From: Ruegeria sp. HKCCSA071
Lineage (GTDB): Bacteria > Pseudomonadota > Alphaproteobacteria > Rhodobacterales > Rhodobacteraceae
Assembly (NCBI RefSeq): GCF_017872555.1
Contig: NZ_JAEDOX010000003.1
Span: 186,001 to 250,000 of the forward strand
Direction: 5' to 3'
DNA: 64,000 bases
Both the position numbers and the translations under genes were made by a program. Shown piece after piece: positions 43,337 through 53,102 of this stretch. How positions within the stretch are numbered: the first letter of the stretch is position 1; every line of letters begins with the position of its first letter. The notes under the pieces were generated by a model that was given only the letters and a program-made list of their open reading frames with translations, had not been told where the DNA came from and did no database searches.

Positions 43337-45739
43337 TCAGCCCCGCATCGCTTTGCCCTGAGGGTCGTAAGGCGACGGTGCAATTACCCGCGCCGGACAT
43401 TCCACACCCACCACATGGACAGACAGTTCCGTACCCGGGTCCACCTTGTCACGGTCAATCAAGGCCATCGCCAACGACTTGCCGATGTGGTGCCCATAAC
43501 CGCCTGAGGTCACAAAACCCACGCGTTCGCCGCTGGCCCAGACCGGTTCATACCCGCTGGCGTCGGCGTCCAACGCATCGATTTCCAGTGTTACCTGTAC
43601 CTGCGCCGGGCCATTGCCATCCCGTTCGGCCAAAGCGGCCTCCTTGCCGACGAAATCCTTGTCCCAGTCGATCCAGCGATCCATGCCGGTCATACCGGGT
43701 GTGTAAGCCTGCGTGAACTCTGCCGACCAGATGCCAAAGCTCTTCTCAAGCCGCGTTGACAGCATCGCATTGAAACCGCACTCGCGGATTCCCTCTTCTG
43801 CACCAGCTTCCAGCAAAATGCGGCGCAGTTTGATGTGATCGCCATAGCGGCAGTTGATTTCATACCCTTTTTCGCCGGTCACCGACATGCGCGCAACACG
43901 CGCCCGGACAAGGCCGATATCGAAATCACCGCAGCCCATGAATTTCAGGCCCGAGATATCCTGTTCGGCCAGTTTCTCGACCACCACCTGCGATTTCGGT
44001 CCAACCACGGCGAACCCGCAATACTCCTCTCCCAAGTCACGGACGGTGACCCCTTCCATCATATGATCGTTGAACCATCGCATATGCCACGCGCGCAGGT
44101 AATAGCTGCCCATGATCCACCATGTCCCGTCGCCCCAGTTCAACACGGTCAGATCGCCTTTGAGCCGCCCGTCCTCGCCCAGCATTGGTGCCAGCTTGGC
44201 ACGACCCGGGGCGGGTAGTTTGGACGCCATAACGTTATCCAGCCATGCTTCAGCATTTGGACCGAAAACCTCAAAGCGGGAAAAGCCCGTGATATCCATC
44301 AGGCCCACGCCCTCGCGGATGGTTCTGCATTCAGCGGCCACGATGTCGTGCGCGTTCGAACGTTTGAGCGTTGGCGTTTCCTCAAACCCTTTGGGTGCGA
44401 AATACAGCGGCACCTCCAGATCCCAGCTGACACCCCATTTGCAACCGGCCTCGGTCATCGCGTCATGCGCCGGGGCCATCTTCAGCGGGCGACCCGCAGG
44501 CAGTTGCTCGTTCGGATAGGTCATCACGAAGCGGCGCGAATAGAACTGGCCAGTGGTTTCACGGATATACCGCTTGTTCTGTGCGAAATCACCATAGCGC
44601 GCCACATCCATCGGCCAGGCATCGGCTTCGGGCTCACCATGGATCATCCATTCGGCCAGCGTTTTGCCAACACCCCCACCTTGCAGGAAGCCCGCCATCA
44701 CAGCACAGGCCGTCCAATATCCCCGTTTGCCCGGAACCGGACCAACCAGCGGGTTACCATCCGGTGAGAACGTAAACGCACCATTGACCCATGTCTTGAT
44801 GCCCACATTCTGGATCGACGGATACCGCTCAAAGCCCAGCGTCAGTTCGTTCTCGATCCGGTCAAGCTGTTCCTGAAACAGTTCCTCGCCATAGTTCCAC
44901 GGCGCGCCATCCATCGCCCAGTGTTCATGATCGACCTCGTAGATTCCCACCAGAACACCCTTCTGGTCCTGCCGCATATAAGTGAATCCTTCGAGGTCGA
45001 CAGTCATCGGCATCTCGAAATCCGCCTGCGCAACTTCTGGCACCGTGTCCGTGATCAGATAGTGATGCTTTAACGGCGAGACTGGCAGCTCTACCCCTGC
45101 CATGCGCCCAACCTGCTTGGCCCAGAGCCCGGCCGCGTTGACCACATGTTCACAGGTGATCGTGCCCTTATCAGTCACCACCTGCCAGCCATCTGCCGTC
45201 TGGATCAGCTCTTCGACCTTGGTTTCCTCGTAGTACTCGGCACCACGTTTCCTGGCCGCAGTCGCATAAGCCTGAACTGTGCCTGTCGTATCGATATACC
45301 CTTCGCGATCTGCCCACATCGCGCCCAAAACACCGTCGGTTGACATGATCGGGCAGCGTCTCTGTGCCTCTTGCGGGGTCAGCAACTCGCAGTCGTCAAT
45401 ACCGATGGACTGGAAGATCCGGTAATTGGCTTGCAACCATTCCCAGCGTTCAGGCGTACCGGCCAAAGTCAGGCCACCGGTCATATGCAATCCGATGTTC
45501 TGGCCCGATTCCTTTTCGATCTCACTCAGCAGGTCGATTGTGTAGGCCTGCAACGAGGCCATGTTCGGATCCGCGTTCAGGGCATGGATGCCGCCCGCTG
45601 CGTGCCATGACGATCCCGATGCCAGCCGCCGCCTCTCAAGCATGACCACATCGGACCAGCCGAATTTGGCCAGATGATACAGAACCGAGGCACCAACGAC
45701 GCCCCCTCCAATGACCACTACGCGATATTGGGATTTCAT
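43337..45739 (-). CDS. FAD-dependent GcvT-domain oxidoreductase (dimethylglycine/sarcosine dehydrogenase-like)
   Basis: 800-aa two-domain enzyme. An N-terminal FAD DAO domain (VVIGGGVVGASVLYHLAKFGW, then SSWHAAGGIHA) is followed from about residue 420 by an aminomethyltransferase (GcvT) domain with MDITGFSRFEVFGPNAE and EYCGFAVVGP segments. The fusion is used by dimethylglycine and sarcosine dehydrogenases, which pass a methylene group to tetrahydrofolate. GGGAGGT lies before ATG 45739; 14 further codons are open but rejected. It heads the operon mttB-tetR-FAD oxidoreductase. Betaine, dimethylglycine or sarcosine are plausible substrates. Confidence 0.93.
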   Translation of the reverse strand: MKSQYRVVVIGGGVVGASVLYHLAKFGWSDVVMLERRRLASGSSWHAAGGIHALNADPNMASLQAYTIDLLSEIEKESGQNIGLHMTGGLTLAGTPERWEWLQANYRIFQSIGIDDCELLTPQEAQRRCPIMSTDGVLGAMWADREGYIDTTGTVQAYATAARKRGAEYYEETKVEELIQTADGWQVVTDKGTITCEHVVNAAGLWAKQVGRMAGVELPVSPLKHHYLITDTVPEVAQADFEMPMTVDLEGFTYMRQDQKGVLVGIYEVDHEHWAMDGAPWNYGEELFQEQLDRIENELTLGFERYPSIQNVGIKTWVNGAFTFSPDGNPLVGPVPGKRGYWTACAVMAGFLQGGGVGKTLAEWMIHGEPEADAWPMDVARYGDFAQNKRYIRETTGQFYSRRFVMTYPNEQLPAGRPLKMAPAHDAMTEAGCKWGVSWDLEVPLYFAPKGFEETPTLKRSNAHDIVAAECRTIREGVGLMDITGFSRFEVFGPNAEAWLDNVMASKLPAPGRAKLAPMLGEDGRLKGDLTVLNWGDGTWWIMGSYYLRAWHMRWFNDHMMEGVTVRDLGEEYCGFAVVGPKSQVVVEKLAEQDISGLKFMGCGDFDIGLVRARVARMSVTGEKGYEINCRYGDHIKLRRILLEAGAEEGIRECGFNAMLSTRLEKSFGIWSAEFTQAYTPGMTGMDRWIDWDKDFVGKEAALAERDGNGPAQVQVTLEIDALDADASGYEPVWASGERVGFVTSGGYGHHIGKSLAMALIDRDKVDPGTELSVHVVGVECPARVIAPSPYDPQGKAMRG

Positions 45740-45780
45740 CCCGACCTCCCTGAACAGAATCTGGGTAGACGCTAGTGGCA

Positions 45781-45812
45781 CTGTTCAGTTCTGTCTAGAC
45801 AATTCTGTACAG
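45781..45812. promoter_or_regulatory. Inverted/direct repeats before the GcvT-MttB operon
   Basis: TGTCTAGACA (45792-45801) and CTGTACAG (45805-45812) are palindromes. TTCTGT recurs with a 14-base period (45789 and 45803). The cluster lies about 40-70 bases before the first operon gene and suits the embedded TetR. Confidence 0.6.
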
Positions 45813-45849
45813 TACGGAATGCGAGAACTCTGCCGCATGCTTTGAAAAC

Positions 45850-46479
45850 CTAAAGCTGCGCGCTTGGGCGGGTTTTCACGATTTCAAACCAGACCTGCGT
45901 TCTTGTATTTCCTTCCGGTATCCGCATCTTGATGACGCGCGCGAAATCGACAAATACAAAAGTCGATATGTCCGCCAGAGTAAATACATCGCCCGCGACA
46001 TACACGCTTTGATTCAGCCGCGCCTCCAGCAGTTCAAAAAACGACGCAACCCGTTCGCGCCCACGCTGCGCCAGTTCGGGGATCTGCGCATAATTAACCG
46101 TGCCGGGGATAGCACGGTCTTTGAATGCCGGATGGCTGTTGCGCAAAGCCTCAGCGATGGGCGCACCGCCCTGCTGCTCGGCAATTGCGTTCCACATCAG
46201 GACCAACCCTTTTTCATCAGCGGTCCGACCCATCAAGGGCGGTTCGGGGAAACGCGCTTCAAGATACGCGGCAATGCCAAGATTTTCGGTCAGGACTGCG
46301 CCGTCGTCCGTTACCAGAACCGGGATTGTGGCCCGGGGGTTCACCGCACGAAACTCAGCGCTCAATTGCGCGCCCTCAGCAATCGAGATTTCGTGCGTTT
46401 CGATGTTCAACCCTTTTTCCGCGATGAACATGCGGGCACGGCGCGGGTTTGGGGCCGTCGAGCAATCGTAGAATATCAT
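45850..46479 (-). CDS. Glutathione S-transferase
   Basis: 209-aa cytosolic protein. The thioredoxin-like half (MIFYDCSTAPNPRRARMFIAE, GAVLTENLGIAAYLEARFP) includes the Pro-loop and E-N/S contacts for glutathione; the helical half follows (LADISTFVFVDFAR). A Ser/Thr near residue 7 may take the catalytic place. The frame extends 19 codons upstream, but MIFYDC at 46479 matches GST N-termini. It is upstream of the GcvT operon, separated by 110 bases with a likely operator. Confidence 0.93.
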   Translation of the reverse strand: MIFYDCSTAPNPRRARMFIAEKGLNIETHEISIAEGAQLSAEFRAVNPRATIPVLVTDDGAVLTENLGIAAYLEARFPEPPLMGRTADEKGLVLMWNAIAEQQGGAPIAEALRNSHPAFKDRAIPGTVNYAQIPELAQRGRERVASFFELLEARLNQSVYVAGDVFTLADISTFVFVDFARVIKMRIPEGNTRTQVWFEIVKTRPSAQL

Positions 46480-46498
46480 GCGGGCCCCTGCTCTCTGG

Positions 46499-46996
46499 TC
46501 AGCGCCGATAGATGAAACAGCGCCCTTCGACGGCACCCTCGGGCAACGGCATTTCCTCCAGCCGCTCGAAATACATCCGGTCGCTTGATACCATTAGTCC
46601 ACCCGGTGCCAGCAAGGGCTCGATCAGCGGGGAAACAAGCCGTGCAAAGATGTCGTTCTTTTCGCGATTATGCCCCCCAAGATCTGCATGGATCAGACTT
46701 GTTGTCGGTCCAAACCTGTCGACCGCCGCTGGCAGCGTCTCGCGCACATCTCCCAAGATCACCCGATCTTCGGGCGGGGTTGAATCGGGGTGCGAAGCCA
46801 CCGCGCGTTCGAACACAAAGACAGGGCGTCCATCGATATGCTGCACAAGATGATGATAGGTGCGCCCATTGCCCAGACCCAGTTCAAACACCGGGCCAGC
46901 CATGCCTGCCGTTTGCGCAATCGCGTGATCCAGGCAGGCGCGTTGTGACACCATACGATCGATAAACAAGTCCAGACGGCTTTGATTCTTGGACAC
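46499..46996 (-). CDS. Class I SAM-dependent methyltransferase
   Basis: 165-aa small methyltransferase from a GTG start, chosen because AAGGAGA lies before it (46996); 60 further codons are open but unlike the family. The SAM motif is FELGLGNGRTYHHL. It shares this block and the later HPDSTPP segment with the 158-aa protein at 63333, so the two are paralogues of one uncommon family. Target unknown. It precedes GST by 19 bases. Confidence 0.82.
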   Translation of the reverse strand: MSKNQSRLDLFIDRMVSQRACLDHAIAQTAGMAGPVFELGLGNGRTYHHLVQHIDGRPVFVFERAVASHPDSTPPEDRVILGDVRETLPAAVDRFGPTTSLIHADLGGHNREKNDIFARLVSPLIEPLLAPGGLMVSSDRMYFERLEEMPLPEGAVEGRCFIYRR

Positions 46997-47229
46997 CGGC
47001 AAATATCTCCTTGATACCAATCGAAAGCATAGATGCCCCCGACACCGCCTTAGATGACAAATTCTCAAGACTTTGTGTAGCGACGAAGCCCAAAGTTTCA
47101 CATTTTCGCGACATTTCAGCCCAAGAACGGGTTTGACTAGACATACGGAACCGCGCGACACTGACGAAAAAATCACGGGGAGTTGAAACGACCGATGTCA
47201 CCAAGCGGCCAAACGGTTGGAAAGCCTGC

Positions 47230-49002
47230 ATGAGCGCGTTGTTGTGCGTCAGAGACCTCAGCATCGGCTTTGGTGCGGGCAGTTCCGTGGTCACGGATGT
47301 GAATTTCGATGTCAAACCAGGGGAAACCTTGGCGCTGGTCGGTGAATCGGGATCGGGTAAAACCATCACGTGCCGCGCCGTCTTGCGGATTCTGCCGCGA
47401 ACGGCCCAGATACGCAGCGGCACGATAACTTTGAATGATTCCAAGGGCACATGTAACCTGACAGCGGTCACCGAGCGGGAAATGCGCGGCATTCGTGGCA
47501 ATCGCGTTTCGATGATCTTTCAGGAGCCTATGCGATCACTGTCACCTCTGCACAAGATTGGGAATCAGGTCAGTGAAGTCCTGTGGCTGCATCGCGGGCT
47601 ATCTGAGTCTGAGGCGCGCAAAAAGGTCCTGACGCAGTTCGAGCGCGTGGGCTTTCCAGATCCACAGCGTGCCTATGACTCCTACCCATTCGAACTGTCG
47701 GGCGGAATGCGCCAACGCGCCATGATTGCGATGGCCATGGTATCCAAACCCGAGTTGCTGATCGCGGACGAGCCCACCACCGCGCTGGATGTGACCACGC
47801 AAGCGCAGGTTTTGGGGCTGATCAAGGAATTGCAGCGCGAGACCGGCATGGCGCTTATTCTGGTGACCCATGATCTGGGCGTGGTTGCCAACATGGCAGA
47901 ACAGGTTGTGGTCATGCACAAGGGCCGCATCATGGAGGCTGGCCCGGCCGCACCAATCCTGACCTCCCCCGCGCATCCATATACCAAACAACTGTTTGAT
48001 GCGGCACCGGAAATTCCGGATCAGGATGCTGTGGGCATACCGATGCCGGACGACGATCTGATCCTTCAGATGAAGGGCGTCTCAAAGACCTACACGATGC
48101 GGTCCAGCAAAGGGTGGCAAGCCGACAAGGAAATCTATGCTTGCAAAGGGGTCGATCTGAATTTGGCACGCGGCAAGACGCTGGCCATAGTCGGTGAAAG
48201 CGGATCAGGTAAAACAACAGCCGCGCGGATTGCATTGGGTGCAGAACTGCCCGATCCCGGCGGAGAAGTCCTGTTTCGCACCGCGCCGAATACCGATCCC
48301 ATCACGGTGCACAACATGACCCGCGCCCAGCGCACCGCGTTTCAGCGCAATGCCCAGATGGTGTTTCAGGATCCCTACAGCTCGCTCAGCCCGCGGATGC
48401 GCATTCAGGACGCGATGACCGAGCCGTTGGAAATTCACCGTATCGGAACTACGGCCGAGCAGCGCGACAAAGCCGCCGAGATGTTGCAGCGCGTCGGCCT
48501 GACAGCCGACATGCTGAAACGCTATCCACACGCCTTTTCAGGGGGTCAGCGGCAACGTCTGTCGGTGGCCCGCGCCATGATGCTCGACCCGCAGCTCATC
48601 GTGTGTGACGAACCCACCTCGGCGCTGGATGTATCGGTGCAAGAGCAGATTCTGACGCTGTTGGAAAAATTGCAGGAAAGCCTGAACCTGTCCTATCTGT
48701 TCATCTCGCACGATCTGGCTGTGGTCGCGCGGATCGCCGACGAAGTTGCCGTGATGCGTCGAGGCCTGATCGTCGAGCAAGCACCACCCGAAACTCTTTT
48801 CTACAATCCGCGCCACCCCTACACCAAAGCGCTGATTGCCGCTCAACCCGAACCCGACATCAATCGCCCGATCGACCTGAAAGTGGTTTCCTTGGGCGCC
48901 GGCGCGCCGGACAGTTGGGACGAAGCCTTTCGTTTCTCGGACACCGTGATACCCTCATTGGTGGAATTGGAACCGGGCCATAAGGTACGTTGCCATGTTT
49001 AA
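47230..49002 (+). CDS. Peptide/solute ABC importer, fused double ATPase
   Basis: 590-aa protein that fuses the DppD- and DppF-like ATPases. The first NBD has Walker A GESGSGKTITC, signature LSGGMRQRAM and Walker B LLIADEPTTALD. The second has GESGSGKTTAAR, FSGGQRQRLS and LIVCDEPTSALD. It powers uptake by the two permeases downstream. Its start codon overlaps nothing upstream; the next gene starts eight bases before this one ends. Divergent from the small methyltransferase gene. Confidence 0.95.
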   Translation: MSALLCVRDLSIGFGAGSSVVTDVNFDVKPGETLALVGESGSGKTITCRAVLRILPRTAQIRSGTITLNDSKGTCNLTAVTEREMRGIRGNRVSMIFQEPMRSLSPLHKIGNQVSEVLWLHRGLSESEARKKVLTQFERVGFPDPQRAYDSYPFELSGGMRQRAMIAMAMVSKPELLIADEPTTALDVTTQAQVLGLIKELQRETGMALILVTHDLGVVANMAEQVVVMHKGRIMEAGPAAPILTSPAHPYTKQLFDAAPEIPDQDAVGIPMPDDDLILQMKGVSKTYTMRSSKGWQADKEIYACKGVDLNLARGKTLAIVGESGSGKTTAARIALGAELPDPGGEVLFRTAPNTDPITVHNMTRAQRTAFQRNAQMVFQDPYSSLSPRMRIQDAMTEPLEIHRIGTTAEQRDKAAEMLQRVGLTADMLKRYPHAFSGGQRQRLSVARAMMLDPQLIVCDEPTSALDVSVQEQILTLLEKLQESLNLSYLFISHDLAVVARIADEVAVMRRGLIVEQAPPETLFYNPRHPYTKALIAAQPEPDINRPIDLKVVSLGAGAPDSWDEAFRFSDTVIPSLVELEPGHKVRCHV

Positions 49003-50908
49003 GACCACTCGCCCCCTGATCCTGGCCGCTTCGCTGGCGCTCATCGGGATGCTGCCCGCCACGGCAGAGACAATCCCCACACCTCAGGAAAGCGCGTTCT
49101 GGAACTCGGAAGTAGAAGCGGGCAATCTGCCGCCCGTTCAAGAGCGCCTGCCCAAGGACCCGTTGGTAGTCGATCTGGAAGCAAAGGGCCGCGAGTTCGG
49201 CAAACAGGGCGGCACCCTGCGCACCATGATCACGCGGTCCAAAGATATCCGCCAGATGGTTGTCTATGGTTATGCCCGGCTGGTCGGTTTCGACCAGAAC
49301 TATGAGATTATCCCCGATTTGCTGGCGTCGTTTGAAAACGAAGACGGCCGCAAGTTCACCCTGAAACTGCGCGAAGGGCACAAATGGTCCGACGGCTCTC
49401 CGTTTACGTCGGAAGATTTCCGCTATTGGTGGGAAGACGTTGCCAATAACAAATTGCTCAGCCCGTCAGGCCCGCCGGATTTTCTGATTGTCGAAGGCAA
49501 ACCACCAACAGTTACCTTCCCGGATGAAACCACGGTGATTTTCGAATGGGATAATCCCAACCCGGGTTTTCTACAATCGCTGGCTCAGGCAAGACCGCCC
49601 TTTATCTATCGTCCTGCAGCTTTCCTGAAACGATATCACGAGAAATATGCCGACCCCGAGGAACTTGCCTTTCTAGTCGACGATGCCCGGGTCAAAAGCT
49701 GGGCCGCGCTGCACAACAAGCTCGACAACCTGTACAAGTTCGACAATCACGAATTGCCCACGTTGCAACCCTGGCTGAATGCAAGTTCCGGCAAGAAGAT
49801 CCGCCACAATTTCGTACGTAACCCCTATTACCACCGCATCGACAGCAAAGGGGTTCAACTGCCTTATATCGATGTGGTCGAGATGGAGATCGTTGCCCCC
49901 GGTCTGGTCGCTGCCAAAACCAATGCAGGGGAAAGCGACCTGCAAGGCCGGGGTCTGGATTTCCGCGACGCTTCGATCCTAAAAAAAGGCGAGGCGCAAG
50001 GCGGCTACAAGACATTGCTATGGAAAACCGGCGTTGCGTCGCAAATCGCGATTTATCCGAACCTCAATTTCGAGGATGACGTCTGGCGCGACGTGTTGCG
50101 TGACGTCCGTGTGCGGCGTGCCCTGTCCCTTGCCATCGACCGCGAGACAATCAACCAGGCTTTGTATTTCAAGCTGGCGCATCCCGGCGCAATGTCGGTT
50201 CTGCCTGCCTCGCCCTTTTACGATGAAAAGAATGCCACCGCCTGGGCTCAGTACGATGTCGGGCAGGCCAATGCATTGTTGGATGAGGTCGGCCTGACCC
50301 AGCGCGACAAGAACGGTATCCGCCTGCTACCGGACGGGCGCCCAATGGAGCTGGTGATCGAAACCGCTGGCGAGCGGCAAGAGGTTGAAAACGCCCTTCA
50401 GATCGTTACTGACACCTGGCGCGAGATCGGGGTCAAGCTGGTCATGCGCCCGTTGGATCGCGATATCCTGCGCAACCGGGTGTTTGCCGGCAACTCGATG
50501 GCATCGGTCTGGTATGGATGGGATGACGGTATCCCGCAAGCGCACACGTCCCCGGCGTATCTGGCACCAACCGATCAGGTCTTCCTGGCCTGGCCGAAAT
50601 GGGGCCAGTTTTACCAGACAGGTGGCGAAGCCGGAGAAGCGCCCGACATGCCCGAGGCAGAACGCCTGATGCAACTGGCTCATGATTGGGAGGTCGCCAC
50701 AACGGATGACGAACGCAAGGAAGTCTGGACTGAAATGCTGAGAATCCACGCCGACCAGCTTTATGCCATCGGTATCCTGAACGGAGCACCCCAACCCATC
50801 GTCGTGTCGAACCGTCTGCGCAACGTGCCGGAACAGGCCATGTGGGCATGGGAGCCCGGTGCGCATTTCGGCGTTCACCGCCCGGACGAGTTCTTTTTCG
50901 CCGACTAA
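48995..50908 (+). CDS. ABC transporter substrate-binding protein, family 5
   Basis: 637-aa periplasmic solute-binding protein. A signal peptide (LILAASLALIGMLPATAE, cleavage near residue 24) precedes an SBP_bac_5 fold with GGTLRTMI, LVGFDQNYEIIPDLLASFE, KWSDGSPFTSEDFRYWW and RRALSLAIDRETINQ. It is longer than the usual 500-550 aa. Ligand not known; oligopeptides or amide-like solutes are typical. AAGGTA lies before ATG 48995. Confidence 0.95.
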   Translation: MFKTTRPLILAASLALIGMLPATAETIPTPQESAFWNSEVEAGNLPPVQERLPKDPLVVDLEAKGREFGKQGGTLRTMITRSKDIRQMVVYGYARLVGFDQNYEIIPDLLASFENEDGRKFTLKLREGHKWSDGSPFTSEDFRYWWEDVANNKLLSPSGPPDFLIVEGKPPTVTFPDETTVIFEWDNPNPGFLQSLAQARPPFIYRPAAFLKRYHEKYADPEELAFLVDDARVKSWAALHNKLDNLYKFDNHELPTLQPWLNASSGKKIRHNFVRNPYYHRIDSKGVQLPYIDVVEMEIVAPGLVAAKTNAGESDLQGRGLDFRDASILKKGEAQGGYKTLLWKTGVASQIAIYPNLNFEDDVWRDVLRDVRVRRALSLAIDRETINQALYFKLAHPGAMSVLPASPFYDEKNATAWAQYDVGQANALLDEVGLTQRDKNGIRLLPDGRPMELVIETAGERQEVENALQIVTDTWREIGVKLVMRPLDRDILRNRVFAGNSMASVWYGWDDGIPQAHTSPAYLAPTDQVFLAWPKWGQFYQTGGEAGEAPDMPEAERLMQLAHDWEVATTDDERKEVWTEMLRIHADQLYAIGILNGAPQPIVVSNRLRNVPEQAMWAWEPGAHFGVHRPDEFFFAD

Positions 50909-50922
50909 GCAGGAGCAGCTAA

Positions 50923-51951
50923 ATGGTCATGCTGCGCTATGCGGTGTATCGCTTTTTTACGATGCTGCTGACATTGTTGGTGGTCTCGGTCCTGATTTTC
51001 ATAATCATCAACCTGCCGCCCGGTGATTACCTAAGCAACCAGATTGCCGAGCTTCAGGCCTCGGGCCAGTCAGCGGGCGTCGCCAAGGCCGAGTTTCTGC
51101 GCGCCGAGTACGCTCTGGATCGCCCTATGTGGGAACAGTACCTGATCTGGATAGGCTTCTGGCCGGGACCGCACGGATTTTCAGGTCTGATCCAAGGCAA
51201 TTACGGTTGGTCCTTTGAGTTCGACCGGCCTGTATCGGAGATCGTGGGCGACACGCTTTGGTTGACGGTCGTCGTCAACCTGGCCGCGATCCTGTTTGTA
51301 TATGCCGTCGCTCTTCCCTTAGGTGTTATTGCTGCGGCGCGATCACGGACATGGATTGATTATACCTCGGCCTTTGTGGGTTATCTGGGGCTGGCGACAC
51401 CCAACTTTTTGCTGGCCCTGATCCTGTTCTACTACGGGCATCGGTATTTCAACCTGCCTATCGGCGGCCTGATGGACCCGCAATTCGAAGGTCAGCCGCT
51501 GAGTTGGGACAAGATAAAATCCATTCTCATCCACCTGATCGTTCCGACTTTTGTTATCGGAACCTCGGGCGCATCGGCGATGATGCAGCGCCTGCGGGCA
51601 AATATGCTCGATGAACTGGGGAAGCCCTATGTCGAAACGGCCATTGCCAAGGGCATGGCGCCGTCGCGGATGCTGACGAAATATCCGTTGCGCGTGGCAT
51701 TCAACCCGTTCGTTGCGGATATCGGTAACCTTCTGCCATCAATGGTGTCTGGATCGGTTCTGGTTTCAGTTGTTCTGGGCTTGCAAACCATCGGGCCGAC
51801 TTTGCTGACAGCACTGAAAACGCAGGACCAATTCCTGTCCGCGTTTATCCTGATGTTTGTCGCGCTATTGACGCTTATCGGCACGATGATCTCGGATATT
51901 CTGCTGGTCATGCTGGATCCCCGCATACGGTATGAGGGGCGCGAAGCATGA
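50923..51951 (+). CDS. ABC transporter permease (DppB-like)
   Basis: 342-aa inner-membrane permease with about six hydrophobic helices. N-terminal MLRYAVYRFFTMLLTLLVVSVLIF and the EAA-like loop (LDELGKPYVETAIAKGM) mark the B-type peptide permease. AGGAGCAG precedes the start. It is the partner of the permease that overlaps its end by four bases. Confidence 0.95.
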   Translation: MVMLRYAVYRFFTMLLTLLVVSVLIFIIINLPPGDYLSNQIAELQASGQSAGVAKAEFLRAEYALDRPMWEQYLIWIGFWPGPHGFSGLIQGNYGWSFEFDRPVSEIVGDTLWLTVVVNLAAILFVYAVALPLGVIAAARSRTWIDYTSAFVGYLGLATPNFLLALILFYYGHRYFNLPIGGLMDPQFEGQPLSWDKIKSILIHLIVPTFVIGTSGASAMMQRLRANMLDELGKPYVETAIAKGMAPSRMLTKYPLRVAFNPFVADIGNLLPSMVSGSVLVSVVLGLQTIGPTLLTALKTQDQFLSAFILMFVALLTLIGTMISDILLVMLDPRIRYEGREA

Positions 51952-53102
51952 CCGATACTCCTGACAACCGCTACGTCGATGACGCGCCCTTTGATCCGCA
52001 GGCGTCGATACAGCAACTGGAACGCGCCGATCTGGATGCCCCCAACTGGGTGTTGGTCTGGCGCAAGTTCCGCACGCATAAGCTGGGCCTGATCTCAGGC
52101 ATTTTCCTGCTTATGTGCTACCTGATGCTACCCTTTGCAGGTTTCATCGCGCCTTATGGCCCGAATGAACGGAACGGAGAGCATCTGTATGCGCCACCGC
52201 AATCGGTGAACTGGTTTTACGACGGCGCTTTTATCGGCCCCCATGTTTTTCCAATCGTCGCCGAGGCGGATCTGGAAACCTTCCAATGGAAGTTCGTCCC
52301 AGACACTGACGACCCGCGCCCGATCCGGTTCTTTTGTGAAGGGTCCGAATATCGACTTGCAGGTCTTATCAAGACGGACAGGCATCTTTTCTGTGCGCCG
52401 GATGGTGCCACCTTGTTCCTTTGGGGGTCCGACAGGCTGGGTCGCGATATCTTCAGCCGCATCCTCTACGGGGCGCAGCTATCGCTGACCGTGGGCCTGA
52501 TAGGTATTTCGGTATCGTTCTTTCTGGGTATCCTGTTCGGTTCGATGGCGGGTTATTTCGGGGGGCGCATCGATTGGGTCATCAACCGGGTCATCGAAAT
52601 CCTGCGTTCACTGCCGGAACTGCCGTTGTGGCTGGCACTGTCTGCTGCCGTGCCATCGAACTGGAGCCCGGTTGCCGTATTCTTCATCATTTCGATCATC
52701 CTCGGCATCCTCGACTGGCCCGGGCTGGCGCGTTCGGTCCGTGCCAAGTTCCTGTCACTGCGCGAGGAAGAATACGTACGCGCCGCAGAAATGATGGGCG
52801 CAAGCTCGGGCCGGGTGATCCGTAAGCACTTGTTGCCGAATTTCATGTCTCATTTGATTGCATCAGCCACCCTGTCGATCCCGGCAATGATCCTTGGGGA
52901 AACCGCGCTGAGCTTTCTTGGCCTGGGCCTTCGTGCACCAGCGGTCAGTTGGGGTGTGATGCTGAATGACGCGCAGAACCTCGCATCGATCGAGATCTAC
53001 CCCTGGACGGCAATCCCGATGCTGCCGATTATCGTGATCGTACTGGCCTTTAACTTTCTAGGTGACGGATTGCGCGACAGTCTGGACCCTTATCAGCAAT
53101 GA
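51948..53102 (+). CDS. ABC transporter permease (DppC-like)
   Basis: 384-aa permease with N-terminal cytosolic segment and six helices; the C-type family is seen by WRKFRTHKLGLISGIFLL and the EAA loop REEEYVRAAEMMGASSGRVIRKHLLPN. A periplasmic insert of about 90 residues after the first helix is large. ATG 51948 overlaps the previous stop. Confidence 0.95.
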   Translation: MTDTPDNRYVDDAPFDPQASIQQLERADLDAPNWVLVWRKFRTHKLGLISGIFLLMCYLMLPFAGFIAPYGPNERNGEHLYAPPQSVNWFYDGAFIGPHVFPIVAEADLETFQWKFVPDTDDPRPIRFFCEGSEYRLAGLIKTDRHLFCAPDGATLFLWGSDRLGRDIFSRILYGAQLSLTVGLIGISVSFFLGILFGSMAGYFGGRIDWVINRVIEILRSLPELPLWLALSAAVPSNWSPVAVFFIISIILGILDWPGLARSVRAKFLSLREEEYVRAAEMMGASSGRVIRKHLLPNFMSHLIASATLSIPAMILGETALSFLGLGLRAPAVSWGVMLNDAQNLASIEIYPWTAIPMLPIIVIVLAFNFLGDGLRDSLDPYQQ

